A stretch of DNA of 7,714 bases, from positions 1 through 7,714 of the forward strand of contig JAFAHH010000923.1 in NCBI GenBank assembly GCA_019237355.1, in the 5' to 3' direction. Below the pieces are notes generated by a model, which was not told the origin of the DNA, did no database searches, and saw only the letters and a program-made list of their open reading frames with translations. The stretch comes from Acetobacteraceae bacterium (lineage in GTDB: Bacteria > Pseudomonadota > Alphaproteobacteria > Acetobacterales > Acetobacteraceae). Below, piece by piece: positions 5,492 to 7,714 of the stretch (its first letter is position 1; every line of letters begins with the position of its first letter). A program made the translations under genes and the position numbers.

Positions 5492-5500
5492 ACATGGGGT

Positions 5501-6712
5501 CTAGGAAGGACTCTCGAGGATTCTTCCAAAGTACTCCCAATGCTTCCCCGTCCAGCGTGCGAGCTGCATTTGCCGGATGGGATGGTAATTGGCCGGGCCG
5601 GTATTCACCTTGATACCCGGCAGGAGCGTGGGAATCTCCAGATCATGCAGGCTTGTCGCCTGCTTCATTATGTTTTCCCGGCTGAAATCGCCGTCGCATT
5701 GCCTCAGCGTTTGCAGCATCGTCTGGCTGACGCCGTAGGCAACCACGTAGAGCCCATCGGTCAGGTCGGCGCCTGGCATGTATTTCGTCATGAAACCGCG
5801 CCATTCCTGCATCCCGGGGTCGCTGTTCCAGCGTGGATCGGCCGGGTCCTTCAGATAGCCAGCGCTGATCATGCCGATCGCCTTCTCTGGCCCGGCGGGC
5901 TCGATCACGGAACCCGCCGAAATGGAGACGTTGCTCATGAAAAACAGCGGCTTCCAGCCTAGTTCAGGAAGCTTCCGGATAAGCTGCGCGGCCGGCTTGG
6001 GGATGGCTGCGGCGATCAGCACGTTTGCGCCTGCCGATTTTAGCGTGACCACCTGAGAGTCGATTGTGGGGTCACTTACCTCATACGAAACTGCCTTTAC
6101 AACCATCTTTTCGAACTTATCACCGAGTCCAAGGCGGAGCCCGATGACGTAATCCTTTCCAAAATCATCATTCTGATAGAGGATCCCGATCCTCCCGTCG
6201 GGCTTGTTCTCTAGGATGTATCGGCCATAAATCCCCGCCTCAACCCGGTAGCTCGGTTGCCAGCCGATGGTCCAGGGAAAGTGCTTATAATCGCCCCATT
6301 TGTCAGCGCCGGTCGCGACAAAGAGCTGCGGAACCTTCTTCTGATTGCAATACCGCTGAATGGCCGTGTTGGTAGGCGTACCCAAGCAGTTGAACAAGCA
6401 GGCTACCTGATCCTGCTCGATCAGCCGCCGTGCTTGCTCGACCGTGCGCGGTGGGCTGTATCCGTCATCTAGCGATATGAAATTGATCCTCCGGCCGGCA
6501 ACTCCGCCATTGTCATTCACCATTCTCCAGAATGCCGCATCGCATCTGCCGACGGCGGCGTATGTGGATGCTGGGCCGCTATACGGCATGGTATTGCCGA
6601 TTTCGATCTCGGTCGCCGTCACGCCGGGCGTTTCTGCCGCGGCACGCTTCCCGCGAGCGAGAGTACAGGACCCGGCCGCAACACTCCCCTTGAGCAAATC
6701 CCTACGCCGCAT
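5501..6712 (-). CDS. ABC transporter substrate-binding protein, branched-chain amino acid (HAAT) type
   Basis: This 403-residue periplasmic protein captures a small solute and delivers it to the LivM-type permease encoded just upstream. It has the Peripla_BP_6 layout: first strand IEIGNTMPYSGP (36-47), DNGGVAGRRINFISLDDGYS (67-86), RLIEQDQVACLFNCLGTPTN (96-115), then the hinge-side segment GRIGILYQNDDFGKDYVIGL (173-192). The N-terminus, MRRRDLLKGSVAAG, looks like a twin-arginine (Tat) signal, with likely cleavage near AAA (24-26). The stretch between is short and broken by R20, K22 and R23. The ATG at 6712 follows the permease stop by three bases and has a strong GGAGGAG. The sequence resembles the subgroup often filed as Leu/Ile/Val-like binding proteins of unknown ligand. 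Ligands in this family include amino acids, amides, urea and aromatic acids, and I cannot tell which applies. Its GC (about 50% in places) is lower than that of the genes to its left. Confidence 0.92.
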   Translation of the reverse strand: MRRRDLLKGSVAAGSCTLARGKRAAAETPGVTATEIEIGNTMPYSGPASTYAAVGRCDAAFWRMVNDNGGVAGRRINFISLDDGYSPPRTVEQARRLIEQDQVACLFNCLGTPTNTAIQRYCNQKKVPQLFVATGADKWGDYKHFPWTIGWQPSYRVEAGIYGRYILENKPDGRIGILYQNDDFGKDYVIGLRLGLGDKFEKMVVKAVSYEVSDPTIDSQVVTLKSAGANVLIAAAIPKPAAQLIRKLPELGWKPLFFMSNVSISAGSVIEPAGPEKAIGMISAGYLKDPADPRWNSDPGMQEWRGFMTKYMPGADLTDGLYVVAYGVSQTMLQTLRQCDGDFSRENIMKQATSLHDLEIPTLLPGIKVNTGPANYHPIRQMQLARWTGKHWEYFGRILESPS

Positions 6713-6715
6713 CGC

Positions 6716-7714
6716 TTATTCTCCTCCTCCTTCGCTCGCACTGATCCGCAAAATCAGGCTTTCAACGAACCCCGCGATCCCAAATGGCATAAGGTACATG
6801 AAGCCAATGAGGATCAAGCCGTACACCGCATCTGGCGCAGCCTTCGAAATTCCTTCTGCGACAGCCGGGACAAACACGATGAACAGGCCGCCAAAGACCG
6901 GCCCAAGAATCGAGGCGATCCCACCAGCGACCAAGCCTACGAAGAGCACAATTGAGAGCAGCACAGTGAAGCTATCGGGCGAAACGAACTCGACCGCGAT
7001 GGCGCCGAGTGATCCGGCAATGCCGGTGTACAGCGCACTCACTGCAAAAACACCGGTCTTTACCAGGGCCGTGTTCACGCCCATCGCTTCGGCTGCGAGC
7101 GCATGGTCACGGATTGCGATCAATGCCCGTCCGGTCCGGCCTGTTACCAGATTGTAGGCCACCAGAAATAGCGCCAATGCCAGCGCGAGCGAGAACAAAT
7201 AGAGCCATTGATCAGCCGTGAGAGGTAGGTCAAAGGGCGGGTCCGGCTTGCTGATCACGATGCCTTGCACCCCGCCCGTCCAGCCCTCGAGGTAGCTTGA
7301 TTTCAATATCTGCGGCACGGCTACGGCAGTCGCAAACGTGGTGAGCGCCAGATACACTCCGCCCAGGCGCAACGCCGGGAAGCCCAAAAGAAAGCCAAAG
7401 CAGCCGCAAAGGGCGGCCGATACGGGTACTGTAAGCCAATAGGGCACAGCGAAATCGGCCATCAAAATCGCCGTCGTGTAGCCGCCGATTGCGTAGAAGG
7501 CTCCATGGCCCAAAGAGATTTGCCCATTATAGCCGGTGAGTAGGTTCAATCCCAGAACCGCGATCGCATATGCAATGGCGCTCGTCGCTCGAAACAGTTG
7601 ATAGCCGGGCAGGACAAAAGCCAAGACGATAGCGACCCCGACAATCAGCGTGGCAAGCAGCTTTCGGAGACCTTGCGGACGAGCTCGCAGCTTGCAGGCT
7701 GCCGGCGCGGGCCA
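6716..7714 (-). CDS. Branched-chain amino acid type ABC permease, LivM family, partial (runs off right edge)
   Basis: This inner-membrane permease subunit would pair with a LivH-type permease and LivG/LivF-type ATPases. The frame is open to the window edge. The 30 codons before the first possible start (TTG at 7624-7622) contain no stop and no ATG or GTG. They encode a basic stretch and then RKLLATLIVGVAIVLAFVLP, a convincing first membrane helix, so the real start lies outside. From the TTG the protein is 302 residues, slightly short for LivM. Family signatures are LLTGYNGQISLGHGAFYAIG (28-47), GRTGRALIAIRDHALAAEAM (162-181), the cytoplasmic loop that contacts the ATPases, and GGIASILGPVFGG (about 234-246). 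Repeated hydrophobic helices fill the rest. It ends in EGGGE, whose codons also serve as the ribosome binding site of the downstream binding-protein gene. Confidence 0.92.
   Translation of the reverse strand, partial: WPAPAACKLRARPQGLRKLLATLIVGVAIVLAFVLPGYQLFRATSAIAYAIAVLGLNLLTGYNGQISLGHGAFYAIGGYTTAILMADFAVPYWLTVPVSAALCGCFGFLLGFPALRLGGVYLALTTFATAVAVPQILKSSYLEGWTGGVQGIVISKPDPPFDLPLTADQWLYLFSLALALALFLVAYNLVTGRTGRALIAIRDHALAAEAMGVNTALVKTGVFAVSALYTGIAGSLGAIAVEFVSPDSFTVLLSIVLFVGLVAGGIASILGPVFGGLFIVFVPAVAEGISKAAPDAVYGLILIGFMYLMPFGIAGFVESLILRISASEGGGE
6721..6731 (-). promoter_or_regulatory. Ribosome binding site of the binding-protein gene, inside the permease gene
   Basis: The minus strand reads AGGAGGAGGAG, ending eight bases before ATG 6712. 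It lies wholly within the last codons of the permease gene, so translation of the two is likely linked. It confirms 6712 as the start. Confidence 0.75.

Larger units (their letters stand above)
5201..5500. other. Repeat-filled intergenic region between convergent genes
   Basis: The membrane-protein gene and the ABC binding-protein gene run toward each other, and the 300 bases between them are almost wholly palindromic repeats: four hairpins of family 1 or its arms, and one copy of family 2. No coding signal is credible here. Only 5325-5347 is free of recognisable repeat. The region may also terminate transcription from both sides. Confidence 0.8.

Noticed and set aside
4837..5613. Plus-strand open frame (258 codons) from the membrane gene into the binding-protein gene
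   Set aside because: It runs through all the palindromic repeats and ends antisense to the binding-protein gene. The membrane-protein frame over the same start is far more plausible.

Overview
The window looks like chromosome from a GC-rich alphaproteobacterium, most likely in or near the Acetobacteraceae (Rhodospirillales). This rests on high GC, a short hypothetical protein of a type I remember from that family, and dense intergenic palindromic repeats. It is an inference from pattern, not a database match. Base composition is uneven. Hand counts of single 60-base lines give 45/60 GC at 4141-4200, 35/60 at 2041-2100 and 29/60 at 6121-6180, so the window is probably a mosaic of segments with different histories.

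Left block (1-3688, all minus strand). A 1063-residue DUF499-type P-loop ATPase (497-3688) has a clear Walker A and Walker B. Its stop overlaps the start of a second gene in an ATGA junction. That gene (500 down to the left edge) is cut by the window and looks like a DUF3780 protein. DUF499 and DUF3780 proteins, with a DUF1156 DNA methylase and a helicase or nuclease, form loci that look like phage defence or DNA modification. The other partners, if present, lie left of the window. This is the best candidate here for an under-described system.

Middle block (3689-5500). Two small plus-strand genes lie here: a hypothetical protein (3985-4758) whose C-terminal third is repeat-derived or out of frame, and a three-helix membrane protein (4895-5200). 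They sit among two families of palindromic repeats. Family 1 has copies at 3855-3924 and 5221-5429. Family 2 has copies at 4577-4643, inside the reading frame of the hypothetical protein, and at 5427-5491 in the opposite orientation.

Right block (5501-7714, minus strand). This is the 3' end of a branched-chain amino acid type (HAAT) ABC transporter operon: a LivM-like permease running off the right edge, then a Tat-signal periplasmic binding protein 3 bases downstream. The remaining subunits (LivH, LivG, LivF types) are expected to the right.

No rRNA, tRNA, CRISPR array, transposase or integrase was seen.
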